Numbered from the stretch's first letter, positions 27,770-37,241 are shown. The stretch: 64,000 bases of DNA from an uncultured Lachnospiraceae bacterium (GCA_910585345.1 CAJUDS010000001.1:124001-188000), one strand, 5' to 3'. Numbers and translations: made by a program. Notes: a model not told the origin generated them from the sequence alone.

Positions 27770-28890
27770 TACAGGAAAGACTGGTACATACACCGGAAGG
27801 CGTCAGAGATATTTACGGGGAAGAATACACCAAAAAACTGACTGTGGAACAGGAGATCCACAAGGTATTCCATTGCTATGGATATCAGGATATCCAGACG
27901 CCGTCTTTTGAATTTTTTGATGTGTTTTCCAGGGAAATCGGAACAAAACCGTCCAAAGAATTATACAAATTTTTTGATAAAGAAGGAAATACGCTCGTGC
28001 TGCGTCCGGATTTTACGCCGTCTATCGCCAGATGTGCTGCCAAGTATTTTGGCGACACAGACAGGCCTTTGCGGTTCTGCTATTTTGGAAACGCTTTCAG
28101 CAATACATCCGAACTGCAGGGCAAATTAAAGGAAATGACGCAGATGGGAAGCGAACTGATTGGAGACGGTTCCGTCCAGGCGGATGCGGAGATCGCGGCG
28201 ATGGTGATTGAATCGCTCCTTGGCGCCGGGCTGACACAATTCCAGATCAGTATCGGTCAGGTAGAATATTATAAGGGAATCTGTGAAGAAGCGGGTTTAT
28301 CGGAAGAGATGGAACTGGAACTGCGCAGATATATTTCTTCTAAAAATTATTTCGGAGCGGAAGATTTTCTGATACAGAGAAAAATACCGGAAAAATACCG
28401 CAGTATTCTGCTCAAATCCGCGGAGCTGCTGGGCGGAGCAGAAATTTTGAAAGAAGCCGCGTCTGTTGTAACAAATGAAAGATCTCTTGCTGCAGTCAGA
28501 CGTCTGGAACAGATCTACCGGGTACTGTGTCTGTACGGCGTAGAAAAGTATGTTTCTTTTGATTTCGGAATGCTGAGTAAATACCGGTATTATACGGGCG
28601 TGATTATGAAAGCGTATACCTATGGCGTGGGAGACGCCATCGTAACAGGCGGTCGGTATGACAGTCTGCTGGGATATTTTGGAAAGAAAAGGCCGGCGAT
28701 TGGTTTTATGATTGCCATTGACTCCCTGATGGAAGCGATTACCAGACAAAAGCTGTCTGTCAAAACAGAGGCAAACGCGGCGGTCATCGTCTATGGAGCG
28801 GATGATTTTGAATCTGCCCTCGCCCAGGCAAGGAAACGCAGGCGCGCGGGAGAGGCGGTCGAACTGATACCGGAGGTATATGAGAAATGA
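27766..28890 (+). CDS. hisZ: ATP phosphoribosyltransferase regulatory subunit
   Basis: Histidyl-tRNA synthetase paralogue without anticodon domain that forms an octameric complex with short HisG, needed for catalysis and histidine feedback. The 374-residue protein has the class II synthetase-like motifs LRPDFTPSIARCAAKYF (motif 2 region) and the C-terminal GGRYDSLLGYFGKKRPAIGFMI, but ends without an anticodon-binding domain and is shorter than HisS (~420). The immediate neighbour is the short-form hisG, confirming HisZ. The ATG overlaps the recU stop. Confidence 0.94.
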   Translation: MIQERLVHTPEGVRDIYGEEYTKKLTVEQEIHKVFHCYGYQDIQTPSFEFFDVFSREIGTKPSKELYKFFDKEGNTLVLRPDFTPSIARCAAKYFGDTDRPLRFCYFGNAFSNTSELQGKLKEMTQMGSELIGDGSVQADAEIAAMVIESLLGAGLTQFQISIGQVEYYKGICEEAGLSEEMELELRRYISSKNYFGAEDFLIQRKIPEKYRSILLKSAELLGGAEILKEAASVVTNERSLAAVRRLEQIYRVLCLYGVEKYVSFDFGMLSKYRYYTGVIMKAYTYGVGDAIVTGGRYDSLLGYFGKKRPAIGFMIAIDSLMEAITRQKLSVKTEANAAVIVYGADDFESALAQARKRRRAGEAVELIPEVYEK

Positions 28891-29537
28891 AAAATGAAAA
28901 GCGCTATCTGACGTTTGCCCTTGGAAAAGGACGTCTGGCAGAAAAAACCCTGGATCTTTTGGAATCCATCGGCGTTACCTGTGAAGAAATGAAAGATAAG
29001 AATTCACGAAAGCTGATTTTTGTGAACGAAGAATTAAAACTGCAGTTTTTTTTATCCAAAAATCCGGATGTACCTACTTATGTGGAATATGGCGCTGCGG
29101 ATATCGGTGTGGTGGGAAACGATATCATCCGCGAAGAGAACAGAAGCGTTTACGAAGTGCTGGATCTGGGATTTGGAAAATGCAGAATGTGCGTGTGCGG
29201 ACCGCAGGAGGCGCAGGAACTGCTGCAGCATCATCAAATCATCCGTGTGGCCAGTAAATATCCGAATATTGCCAAAGACTACTTTTATAATAAGAAGCAC
29301 CAGACAGTGGATATTATTAAACTGAACGGGTCTGTGGAATTAGGGCCGATTGTAAAGCTGTCGGATGTGATTGTCGATATCGTGGAAACGGGCTCCACAC
29401 TGCGCGAAAACGGTTTGGACGTATTGGAAGAGATCTGTCCGATTTCCGCAAGGATGATCGTAAACCGGGTCAGTATGCAGATGGAAGCAGACCGGATCCG
29501 GAAACTGATCGGAATGCTGCGGGAAAAGATATCATAG
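28887..29537 (+). CDS. hisG: ATP phosphoribosyltransferase, short form
   Basis: First committed step of histidine synthesis: ATP plus PRPP gives phosphoribosyl-ATP. At 216 residues this is the short HisG that lacks the C-terminal ACT-like regulatory domain and requires HisZ. Motifs are FALGKGRLAEKTLDLL, EYGAADIGVVGNDII, and the PRPP loop IVDIVETGSTLRENGL. The start overlaps hisZ as ATGA. Confidence 0.95.
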   Translation: MKNEKRYLTFALGKGRLAEKTLDLLESIGVTCEEMKDKNSRKLIFVNEELKLQFFLSKNPDVPTYVEYGAADIGVVGNDIIREENRSVYEVLDLGFGKCRMCVCGPQEAQELLQHHQIIRVASKYPNIAKDYFYNKKHQTVDIIKLNGSVELGPIVKLSDVIVDIVETGSTLRENGLDVLEEICPISARMIVNRVSMQMEADRIRKLIGMLREKIS

Positions 29538-29613
29538 GACGGTTATCCCGCCGTCTCTTATGCTGTTTGTGGCGATGGCGGGAGCAATAGAGCGTATGGC
29601 TGGAGGAAATGTC

Positions 29614-30903
29614 ATGAAAACAGTAAAACTGACAGAAGAGACAAAAAAAGATCTGCTGCAGGATCTGCTGCAGAGAAGTCCTGCCCGTTATGAGAAGCAG
29701 GAAGCGATTGTAGCGGATATCATTAGCAGGATCAGGGAACAAGGGGATAAAGCTCTGTTTTCCTATACAAAACAATTGGACCATTGCGATACGGACGCTT
29801 CCAACATCCGTGTGACGGAGGCAGAAATCCGGGAGGCCTACGGCGCACTGGAACCGGCTTTTGTGGAAGTGATGCAGAAGGCTGCCGCAAACATCCGCGC
29901 CTATCATGAAAAACAAGTGCGCAACAGCTGGTTTGACGTGAAAGAGGACGGCAGCATTCTTGGGCAGAAGATTACTCCCGTCAGCAGAGCCGGCGTATAC
30001 GTGCCGGGCGGCAAGGCAGCATATCCGTCCAGTGTGCTGATGAATGTGATTCCTGCCAAAGTAGCGGGCGTGCCACAGATCATTATGACGACGCCGCCGG
30101 GAGCGGATGGCACAGTCAATCCCGGCACACTGGCTGCGGCGCATATTGCGGGAGTGGATGCGATCTATAAGGCGGGCGGCGCGCAGGCCATAGCCGCAAT
30201 GGCTTTCGGAACGGAAAGCATACCGCGGGTGGATAAAATCACCGGACCGGGCAATATTTTTGTAGCGCTGGCCAAAAAGGCGGTGTATGGCTATGTCAGT
30301 ATTGATTCTGTCGCCGGGCCGAGTGAAATACTCGTACTGGCGGACGAGACGGCAAATCCCCGCTATGTGGCGGCGGATCTGCTTTCTCAGGCAGAGCACG
30401 ACGAATTGGCCTGTGCGATTCTGATTACTACCAGCGAAGCGCTTGCCGGGCAGGTGCAGACGGAAATCGGGCAGTTTTTAAAAAAGCTGCCGCGAACGGA
30501 AATCATACAAAAGTCTTTGGAGAACTATGGCTATATCCTGCTGGCGGCGGATGTGGACGAAGCAGTGGCGGCTGCCAATGAAATTGCCAGCGAGCATTTG
30601 GAAATTTTGATGAAAAATCCCTTCGAGGTGATGACGAAAATTAAAAATGCCGGCGCAGTTTTTCTGGGAGAGCATTCCTGTGAACCGCTTGGCGATTATT
30701 ATGCGGGGCCGAATCATATTCTGCCTACAAGTGGAACCGCCCGCTTTTTTTCACCGCTGGGCGTGGATGATTTTATCAAAAAGTCCAGTATTATATCGTA
30801 TTCCCGGACGGCGCTGCAGGCGGTACATGAGGAGATTGAGCTGTTTGCCCGTAAGGAGGGGCTGACGGCTCATGAAAATTCCATCAAAGTGAGATTTGAA
30901 TAA
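29614..30903 (+). CDS. hisD: Histidinol dehydrogenase
   Basis: Zn- and NAD-dependent oxidation of histidinol to histidine in two steps. The 429-residue protein is full length with TPVSRAGVYVPGGKAAYPSS, KITGPGNIFVALAK, DSVAGPSEILVLAD, LLSQAEHDELA (catalytic Glu/His), SEHLEIL and GPNHILPTSGTARF. The ATG at 29614 follows GGAGG; in-frame ATGs further upstream lie in the 76-base gap after hisG and have no homology. Confidence 0.96.
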   Translation: MKTVKLTEETKKDLLQDLLQRSPARYEKQEAIVADIISRIREQGDKALFSYTKQLDHCDTDASNIRVTEAEIREAYGALEPAFVEVMQKAAANIRAYHEKQVRNSWFDVKEDGSILGQKITPVSRAGVYVPGGKAAYPSSVLMNVIPAKVAGVPQIIMTTPPGADGTVNPGTLAAAHIAGVDAIYKAGGAQAIAAMAFGTESIPRVDKITGPGNIFVALAKKAVYGYVSIDSVAGPSEILVLADETANPRYVAADLLSQAEHDELACAILITTSEALAGQVQTEIGQFLKKLPRTEIIQKSLENYGYILLAADVDEAVAAANEIASEHLEILMKNPFEVMTKIKNAGAVFLGEHSCEPLGDYYAGPNHILPTSGTARFFSPLGVDDFIKKSSIISYSRTALQAVHEEIELFARKEGLTAHENSIKVRFE

Positions 30904-30917
30904 GGACGGGGGAACGT

Positions 30918-32204
30918 ATGAATATAAAAAAATTTATTCCCTGCATTTATCTGTATCAGACTTATGCAGCGGCGGGATTCCAGGATAAAAAAACGGTAAT
31001 CAGCATGAATCCGGTGGAGTTGGCCAGATTTTATAATGATAACGGAGCCGATGAGCTGATTGTGTTTGACTTATCAGAAGGAGATCAGGAACATGAGGAG
31101 GCGCTTGATGTGATTAAGGCGGTCTGCAGCGCTGTGGGGATTCCGGTGACCGGGGCCGGTAATGTGAAAAGGACGGAGGATATTAAGAAACTGCTTTATG
31201 CAGGCTGCCAAAAGGCGGCGCTGGAGTATGCCGTTCCCTCTAACATAGAGATGACAAAAGAGATTTCCCAGAGATTCGGAGCGGATAAGATTGCTGTCTG
31301 CGTGGAAAATGGAGAGACAATTTCTCTGCATAAAGAACTGCTGGAGAAGTATGTAAGCCGGCTGCTGCTTGTAAAAGAAGGAATTTTGAAACAATGCGTT
31401 GGTTGTTCCAGTGTCCCGTTTGTTGCCATGATTCCTGAAATGTCACTGGATAAACTGCTGGATACGCTGAATTATATCGATTTGTGCGGCGTAACCGGAA
31501 ATTTTGTAAATAAAAATGCCAGGGAGATTACCGCTCTCAAATCACTGTGCGCCGATAAAGGGATTTCTGTAGAAACGCTGGAAACGGAAGTGAAATGGGA
31601 GGATTTCAAACAGAATGCGGATGGTATGGTGCCGGTTGTGGTGCAGGACTGCAGGACTGACGAAGTACTGATGGTTGCTTACATGAACCGGGAGGCTTAC
31701 GAAACGACTTTAAAATCGGGAAAGATGACTTATTACAGCAGAAGCAGACAGGAGCTTTGGATCAAGGGAGCCACAAGCGGACACTTCCAGTATGTAAAAA
31801 GCCTTACGGCCGACTGCGATATGGATACCATTCTGGCAAAGGTTTCACAGACAGGCGCTGCCTGTCATACCGGAAAGCATTCCTGTTTCTTTAACGAGAT
31901 CGTGACAAAAGATTTCAGAGAAACCAACCCGCTGAAAATTTTTGAATCCGTGCTGGATGTGATCAAGGATAGGAAAGTACATCCGAAAGAAGGATCTTAC
32001 ACCAATTATTTGTTTGAGAAAGGCATTGATAAAATTCTCAAGAAACTTGGAGAAGAGGCCGCAGAGATCATAATCGCGGCTAAAAATCCAAACCCCAATG
32101 AGATCAAATATGAGATTGCGGATTTTCTGTACCATATGATGGTGCTGATGGTGGAAAAGGGCGTTACCTGGGAGGAAATCACAACAGAGTTGTCGCAAAG
32201 GTAA
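30918..32204 (+). CDS. hisIE: Phosphoribosyl-AMP cyclohydrolase / phosphoribosyl-ATP diphosphatase fused to an inactive HisF-like domain
   Basis: A 428-residue three-domain protein. Residues ~1-215 align with the HisF TIM barrel (PVELARFYNDNGADELIVFDL; PVTGAGNVKRTEDIKKLL). The two acids needed for cyclase activity are changed: HisF Asp11 is Tyr11 (IPCIYLYQ) and Asp130 is Glu130 (IAVCVEN). Residues ~228-330 are HisI (YYSRSRQELWIKGATSG, metal-binding TADCDMDT and CHTGKHSCF), and ~335-428 HisE (KILKKLGEEAAEIIIAAK). The last two catalyse the second and third steps of histidine synthesis. The HisF-like part may be structural or regulatory. It lies 14 bases after hisD; hisB, C, H, A and F are not in the window. 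Confidence 0.92.
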   Translation: MNIKKFIPCIYLYQTYAAAGFQDKKTVISMNPVELARFYNDNGADELIVFDLSEGDQEHEEALDVIKAVCSAVGIPVTGAGNVKRTEDIKKLLYAGCQKAALEYAVPSNIEMTKEISQRFGADKIAVCVENGETISLHKELLEKYVSRLLLVKEGILKQCVGCSSVPFVAMIPEMSLDKLLDTLNYIDLCGVTGNFVNKNAREITALKSLCADKGISVETLETEVKWEDFKQNADGMVPVVVQDCRTDEVLMVAYMNREAYETTLKSGKMTYYSRSRQELWIKGATSGHFQYVKSLTADCDMDTILAKVSQTGAACHTGKHSCFFNEIVTKDFRETNPLKIFESVLDVIKDRKVHPKEGSYTNYLFEKGIDKILKKLGEEAAEIIIAAKNPNPNEIKYEIADFLYHMMVLMVEKGVTWEEITTELSQR

Positions 32205-32231
32205 CATGGCAAAAAATGTTACGAAATTTTT
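32201..32231 (+). terminator. Putative terminator after the his cluster
   Basis: GTAACAT (32201-32207) pairs with ATGTTAC (32216-32222) and is followed by GAAATTTTTAC. The stem begins at the hisIE stop codon. The stem is A/T-rich and the U-run is imperfect, so termination may be partial. Confidence 0.45.
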
Positions 32232-32279
32232 ACAAATTTATTATAGCAATATTTCACCTTATATATTATACTGAATATA

Positions 32280-32310
32280 TCGCCGGAGTATGACCCGTAC
32301 GGACCGGCGA
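32280..32310 (+). promoter_or_regulatory. Stem-loop in the leader of the muramidase gene
   Basis: TCGCCGG (32280-32286) pairs perfectly with CCGGCGA (32304-32310) around a 17-base loop that itself contains GTA/TAC. It lies 28 bases before the start codon, directly ahead of the GGAGGAG ribosome site, in otherwise AT-rich DNA. It could stabilise the mRNA or bind a regulator. No match to a known riboswitch was recognised. Confidence 0.4.
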
Positions 32311-32338
32311 AATGACAGACAGGAGGAGTTTTTTACAT

Positions 32339-34060
32339 ATGAAAAAATATCTGAGAAAGATAGCAGCCGTATTATCTGCAGCGGCAATGCTGGCAGGTGT
32401 TCCTGCAGTGACTTCGGAAGCTGCAATCACATCGGCGCAGGCCATCGCTAAGGGTATCGATGTTTCCAAGTATCAGGGTGCAATTGACTGGAACAGCGTG
32501 GCGGCCCAGGGATACAGTTTTGCCTTTATCAAGATCGGAAGCAGTAAGAGTGGCCTGGATCCTACGTTTATTGCCAACATGGCCGGGGCTTCTGCAGCGG
32601 GACTGCGTACTGGCGGTTATGTGTATTCTTATGCCACAACGGTGGAGGCCGCCGTGGCAGAGGCGACCTTTGCAGTGAACGCGCTGCAGAACATGCCGGT
32701 TTCTTTCCCGGTTGCTTTTGATATTGAGGATACCGTACATAAACCGCTGCCGCCTGATCAGCAGCAGGCAATTGTCAATGCGTTCTGTACGGTAATCGAA
32801 AACGCGGGGTATTACCCGATGGTGTACGCAAGTAAAAACTGGTATCTGAACAGACTCGGTCCCACAATGTATGACCAGTGGGTAGCGCAGTATGCGGACG
32901 CCTGTGATTATCCGCTGCCGTTTACGGTGTGGCAGGCTACAAGCAACGGCGCCATTCCCGGTATCGGCGGGCGGGTGGACATCAACTACCTGTATAAGGA
33001 TTACACACAGGAAATCATTCAGACCGGATGGATTATGCGGAAGGGATTCAATTACTTTTATGAAAACTGGCATATGAAAACCGGATGGATTAATTATGCG
33101 GATGCAATCTGGTACACGGATGCCCAGGGCCGTATGGTGACCGGCTGGCAGGATTTGGAAAACAACGGTACAAGGAGATATTTCGCGCCGGAAGGGCCTA
33201 TGGCCATTGGCATTTATAAGGTAGGCGACAATACGTATTATTTTGCACCGGACGGCATTATGCAGACCGGCTGGCAAACAATCGGCGGTCTGCGGTACCT
33301 GTTAAATCCGGAGGGCGTGATGCAGTTTGGCTGGTACAGGTCACCGGAAGGTATGTATTATTTTGCAGACTCCGGCGCGATGTCTACCGGATGGCTTACG
33401 CTGGCGGATCAGAAAACCTATCATTTTGACGAGCAGAGCGGTCTGTTATCAGTCTCCACATTTGTAACGACAAACGGTTTGAAATTCTATGTAGATACCG
33501 ACGGTTCCATGGTGAGAGGCTTTAAGAACATCAATGGCGCAAATTACTACTTTGCCGCAGACGGCGCAATGCAGACAGGCTTTATTCCGATTGACGGGAA
33601 GTCCTACTATTTCAATGCCGAAGGCATCATGCAGATTGGCTGGCAGACAATCGGCGGACAGAAATTCTACTTTGATCCTGCAACAGGCGTAATGCAGACA
33701 GGTCTGATCAGCGATGGAACGGGACAATATTATCTGGCTCCGAATGGCGCTGCTGTGACCGGCTGGCAGGATATTGACGGCAAGCGGTATCATTTTGACG
33801 AAAGTACGAATGCAATGAGTGTCAATACACTGGTGACTACCAATGGTGTTGTATTCTTTGTCGGCATGGACGGTACAATGCAGACCGGCTGGCAGAATGT
33901 AGGAGGCGTTTTGTACTACTTCCAGCAGGACGGCAGTATGGCGGCAGGCGTAACGCTTACCATTGACGGTATTCTGTATCAGTTTGATGCAAACGGCATT
34001 GGCACACCAATTATCGCTCCGGCAGATGTTTTACCGGAAACCGTACCCGCGGTACAGTAA
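32339..34060 (+). CDS. Secreted GH25 muramidase with C-terminal cell-wall-binding repeats
   Basis: Extracellular lysozyme-like peptidoglycan hydrolase of 573 residues. A signal peptide (MKKYLRKIAAVLSAAAMLAG, cleavage near residue 28) precedes a GH25 domain (about 35-215) with GIDVSKYQGAIDW and the catalytic acids in AFDIEDT. The remaining ~340 residues are about fifteen ~20-residue aromatic/glycine repeats of the choline-binding type (consensus GWQTIGG-x-x-YYF-x-x-x-G-x-MQTG). The last ~25 residues are Pro/Ala-rich without an LPxTG anchor, so attachment would be non-covalent. GGAGGAG precedes the ATG. Confidence 0.92.
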   Translation: MKKYLRKIAAVLSAAAMLAGVPAVTSEAAITSAQAIAKGIDVSKYQGAIDWNSVAAQGYSFAFIKIGSSKSGLDPTFIANMAGASAAGLRTGGYVYSYATTVEAAVAEATFAVNALQNMPVSFPVAFDIEDTVHKPLPPDQQQAIVNAFCTVIENAGYYPMVYASKNWYLNRLGPTMYDQWVAQYADACDYPLPFTVWQATSNGAIPGIGGRVDINYLYKDYTQEIIQTGWIMRKGFNYFYENWHMKTGWINYADAIWYTDAQGRMVTGWQDLENNGTRRYFAPEGPMAIGIYKVGDNTYYFAPDGIMQTGWQTIGGLRYLLNPEGVMQFGWYRSPEGMYYFADSGAMSTGWLTLADQKTYHFDEQSGLLSVSTFVTTNGLKFYVDTDGSMVRGFKNINGANYYFAADGAMQTGFIPIDGKSYYFNAEGIMQIGWQTIGGQKFYFDPATGVMQTGLISDGTGQYYLAPNGAAVTGWQDIDGKRYHFDESTNAMSVNTLVTTNGVVFFVGMDGTMQTGWQNVGGVLYYFQQDGSMAAGVTLTIDGILYQFDANGIGTPIIAPADVLPETVPAVQ

Positions 34061-34147
34061 GGAAAGGATTTTTACCGCATGTTCCTGCGGCGCGGGGAAC
34101 TAACTGCGGCAGGGAGTGACGTATAGGAAAAGGGCTGTGACAGACAG

Positions 34148-34167
34148 AGGACTGTGACAGTCCTTTT
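34148..34167 (+). terminator. Putative terminator after the muramidase gene
   Basis: AGGACTG (34148-34154) and CAGTCCT (34158-34164) form a stem with a three-base loop, followed by TTTTG. It lies 88 bases after the muramidase stop, with a further possible outer pairing AAAAGG/CCTTTT. Confidence 0.55.
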
Positions 34168-34249
34168 GCCTGTGGCGTCCAAACGGTAAATTCATAATTG
34201 CAGGCGGCCTCCCATAAATATATACAAACGGCCAACACAGGATAGGATT

Positions 34250-34612
34250 ATGAAGTCTCATGTCTCTATTGACAAAAAGTTACAGTTAGTGCGCAAAATC
34301 AGAGAAGAACACCAGATGAATCAAAACACACTACGCGGCAGAGAAGCGTTCTTGTATGGAAAAAATATTCCCTATGAATCCTTTCAGGATACAGGACTGG
34401 ATGGTATGCAGGATATGGAAGCGCCGGTTTCTACTTTTCGGCTGCGGATTGTGGCGGCTCTTTTGCTGTTCGGCGTTTTTTATTCTTCCTTTTCTCAGGA
34501 TAAAACCGTTTTGGGAGTGAGCGCCGCAGAGATTTATGAGGCGGTGGAAACGGATTATTCGCCGATTTTGTTTGATTTTATGAATGAGATACCGTATACT
34601 TTACATGAGTAA
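34250..34612 (+). CDS. Small single-pass membrane protein, function unknown
   Basis: A 120-residue protein with a charged N-terminal ~60 residues (KKLQLVRKIREEHQMNQNTL), one hydrophobic segment at about 64-84 (LRIVAALLLFGVFYSSFS) and a short acidic external tail (AAEIYEAVETDYSPILFDF). A GATAGGA site precedes the ATG. It sits between a terminator and the TIGR03960 gene 20 bases downstream. I recognise no family; coding potential is supported by the ribosome site, membrane segment and close spacing. Confidence 0.6.
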   Translation: MKSHVSIDKKLQLVRKIREEHQMNQNTLRGREAFLYGKNIPYESFQDTGLDGMQDMEAPVSTFRLRIVAALLLFGVFYSSFSQDKTVLGVSAAEIYEAVETDYSPILFDFMNEIPYTLHE

Positions 34613-34632
34613 AAAAGAAAAAAGGACAGTCT

Positions 34633-36543
34633 ATGAATAAACTTGCTTTATCGGATGAAATACTTTTGCAGGTAGAGAAACCTGTCAGATACATCGGAAA
34701 TGAGATTAACAGTGTAGTCAAGGAGAAAACAAAGGAGTTGATCCGGTTTGCCATGTGCTTTCCGGATGTCTATGAAATCGGCATGTCTCATCTGGGCATC
34801 CAGATTTTATATGATATGCTGAATCATTTTGACGACGTATGGTGTGAACGGGTATATTCACCATGGGTCGATCTGGATCAGATTATGCGGGAGAAAAAGA
34901 TTCCGCTTTTTGCGTTGGAATCCCAGGATCCCGTGCGTGACTTTGATTTCCTGGGTATTACGATACAGTATGAGATGTGTTACACAAACATACTGCAGAT
35001 TCTTGATTTGTCAGGTATACCACTTCTCGCGAAAGACAGAAGCAGCAAAGATCCAATCGTGATTGGCGGTGGTCCATGCGCATACAATCCGGAGCCGATA
35101 GCGGATTTCTTTGATTTGTTTTATATCGGAGAAGGGGAGACGCAGTACCGGAATCTACTGGACCTTTACCAGCAAAACAAGCACTGCGGGGGCGGCAGAA
35201 GAGACTTTCTTCGTGCGGCTGCGCGGCTGCCTGGTATCTATGTACCATCCTTTTATGAGGTTTCCTATCATGAAGACGGCACCATTGCGTCTTTTCTCCC
35301 TACGGAAGAGGGGATACCCGGGAAAGTCCGGAAAGAAATCGTTAGGGAGATAACGGATGCCTGTTATCCGGAAAAACCCGTTGTGCCATACTGCAAAGTG
35401 ACGCAGGACAGAGTGGTGCTGGAAATTCAGAGAGGCTGCATACGAGGCTGCCGATTCTGTCAGGCAGGGCAGCTTTACCGCCCCGTCAGAGAACGGCATG
35501 TTGACATGCTGAAAAAATATGCAGTTGCTATGCTGCAACATACCGGACATGAAGAAATTTCACTGAGTTCTTTGAGCTCAAGTGATTATTCGCAGCTGGA
35601 AGAGCTGGTGAATTTTCTGATCGAAGTCTGCCATGAAAAAAAGATCAATATCTCGCTGCCGTCTTTACGGATCGACGCCTTCTCCCTTAATGTGATGGGA
35701 AAGGTGCAGGATGTGAAAAAGAGCAGCCTTACCTTTGCCCCGGAAGCAGGCAGCCAGCGGCTTAGAAATGTGATCAATAAGGGGTTGACCGAATCAGTCA
35801 TATTGAGCGGAGCGGTCAAAGCCTTTGCCAGCGGCTGGAGCCGGGTAAAATTGTATTTTATGCTGGGATTACCCACAGAAACGCAGGATGACATTCAGGC
35901 AATTGCAGATCTCTCCAACCGGATTGCGGCAGCATATTATGAGACAGTGCCAAAGGAGAAGCGCAGCGGCAAATGCCAGATTGTGACAAGCACTTCCTTT
36001 TTTATCCCCAAGCCGTTTACACCGTTTCAATGGGCCTCCCAGTGCACAAAGGAACAATTTCTGGAAAAGGCGTATATGACAAGGGCGGCGATAGCGCGGC
36101 AGCTTAACCAGAAAAGCATCAAATACAATTGGCATGAAGCGGATGCCAGCGTTCTGGAAGGCGTATTGGCAAGAGGAGATAGGAGAGTCGGACAGGTTAT
36201 TTTGCAGGCTTACAGAAAAGGCTGTTTTTATGACGCCTGGAGCGAGCACTATAAAAATGATGTATGGCTTTCCTGTTTTGCGCAGTGCGGTCTTTCTATT
36301 GAATTTTACACGACCAGACAGCGTTCTCTGGATGAAATATTTCCATGGGATTTTATAGACTGCGGTGTGACAAAGGATTTTCTGAGACGGGAATGGGAAA
36401 AAGCGATGCGGGGAGAGACATCCCCTAATTGTCATGTCCAGTGCCAGGCGTGCGGCGCCTCCCGTTACGGCAGCGGTGTGTGTATGGAAAACAGAGCCGG
36501 CAATACGATGTCCGGTATTTCCGGGGAAGGAGAAATGGCATGA
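34633..36543 (+). CDS. TIGR03960-family B12-binding-domain/radical SAM protein
   Basis: A 636-residue radical SAM protein of unknown function. The N-terminal ~230 residues are a cobalamin-binding-like domain (AMCFPDVYEIGMSHLGIQILYDML; PIVIGGGPCAYNPEPIADFFDLFYIGEGE). The radical SAM core has the cluster cysteines in EIQRGCIRGCRFCQAGQLYRPVR and TFAPEAGSQRLRNVINKG. A C-terminal Cys-rich stretch CHVQCQACGASRYGSGVC is present. In Firmicutes this family is nearly always followed by a TIGR03936 protein and RNase G, as here; a tRNA or ribosome-linked role is inferred from context. Confidence 0.93.
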   Translation: MNKLALSDEILLQVEKPVRYIGNEINSVVKEKTKELIRFAMCFPDVYEIGMSHLGIQILYDMLNHFDDVWCERVYSPWVDLDQIMREKKIPLFALESQDPVRDFDFLGITIQYEMCYTNILQILDLSGIPLLAKDRSSKDPIVIGGGPCAYNPEPIADFFDLFYIGEGETQYRNLLDLYQQNKHCGGGRRDFLRAAARLPGIYVPSFYEVSYHEDGTIASFLPTEEGIPGKVRKEIVREITDACYPEKPVVPYCKVTQDRVVLEIQRGCIRGCRFCQAGQLYRPVRERHVDMLKKYAVAMLQHTGHEEISLSSLSSSDYSQLEELVNFLIEVCHEKKINISLPSLRIDAFSLNVMGKVQDVKKSSLTFAPEAGSQRLRNVINKGLTESVILSGAVKAFASGWSRVKLYFMLGLPTETQDDIQAIADLSNRIAAAYYETVPKEKRSGKCQIVTSTSFFIPKPFTPFQWASQCTKEQFLEKAYMTRAAIARQLNQKSIKYNWHEADASVLEGVLARGDRRVGQVILQAYRKGCFYDAWSEHYKNDVWLSCFAQCGLSIEFYTTRQRSLDEIFPWDFIDCGVTKDFLRREWEKAMRGETSPNCHVQCQACGASRYGSGVCMENRAGNTMSGISGEGEMA

Positions 36544-37241
36544 AAGTAAGAATCCAGTTTTCCAAGCATGGTGTGATGAAATTTATCGGACATCTGGATA
36601 TCATGCGCTATTTTCAGAAAGCGATACGGCGGGCCGGGATAGATATCGCCTATTCGGGCGGGTTCAGTCCCCACCAGATTATGTCTTTTGCGGCGCCGCT
36701 GGGTGTTGGCCTGGAAAGCGATGGAGAGTATATGGATATTGAAGTGAATTCCCACAGGGGGGCTAAGAATATGCAGGACGCTTTGAACGCCGTAATGGCG
36801 GATGGTATCGAGGTCCTGTCTGTCAGGCTTCTGCCGGCGCAGGCGAAAAATGCCATGGCCAGTGTAGCCGCTGCAGGCTATCTGGTTCGATTTCGGACAG
36901 GCTATACCCCGGAATTTGCATACAAAGAAAAGATTGATGCATTCTATGGGAAGGAGTCGATTCCTTTTCTAAAAACAACCAAAAAACAGAAACTGGAGAT
37001 GGACTTAAAGCCTGCCCTCTATGCGTTTTCACTGCGTGGAGACGATGTCTATATGCTGGTGGACGCCAGCAGCGCAGGCAATATTAAGCCGGTTATGGTA
37101 ATGGAGGCTTTTTACCGGGAAAACGGGAAAGAACTCCCTCCATTTGCACTGCAGATTACGCGTACCGATACGTATATGAACGCGGGGACGGAAGAGAAAA
37201 AATCCTTTCTGCCGCTGCGGGATGCCGGAGAAGATTTTTAA
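36540..37241 (+). CDS. TIGR03936-family radical-SAM-linked protein (DUF2344)
   Basis: A 233-residue partner protein of the preceding radical SAM enzyme; in some genomes the two are fused. It has the family start VRIQFSKHGVMKFIGHLDIMRYFQKAIRRAGI and YSGGFSPHQIMSFAAPLGVGLES. The ATG at 36540 overlaps the upstream stop as ATGA, and rng begins at the base after its stop. Function unknown. Confidence 0.92.
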   Translation: MKVRIQFSKHGVMKFIGHLDIMRYFQKAIRRAGIDIAYSGGFSPHQIMSFAAPLGVGLESDGEYMDIEVNSHRGAKNMQDALNAVMADGIEVLSVRLLPAQAKNAMASVAAAGYLVRFRTGYTPEFAYKEKIDAFYGKESIPFLKTTKKQKLEMDLKPALYAFSLRGDDVYMLVDASSAGNIKPVMVMEAFYRENGKELPPFALQITRTDTYMNAGTEEKKSFLPLRDAGEDF

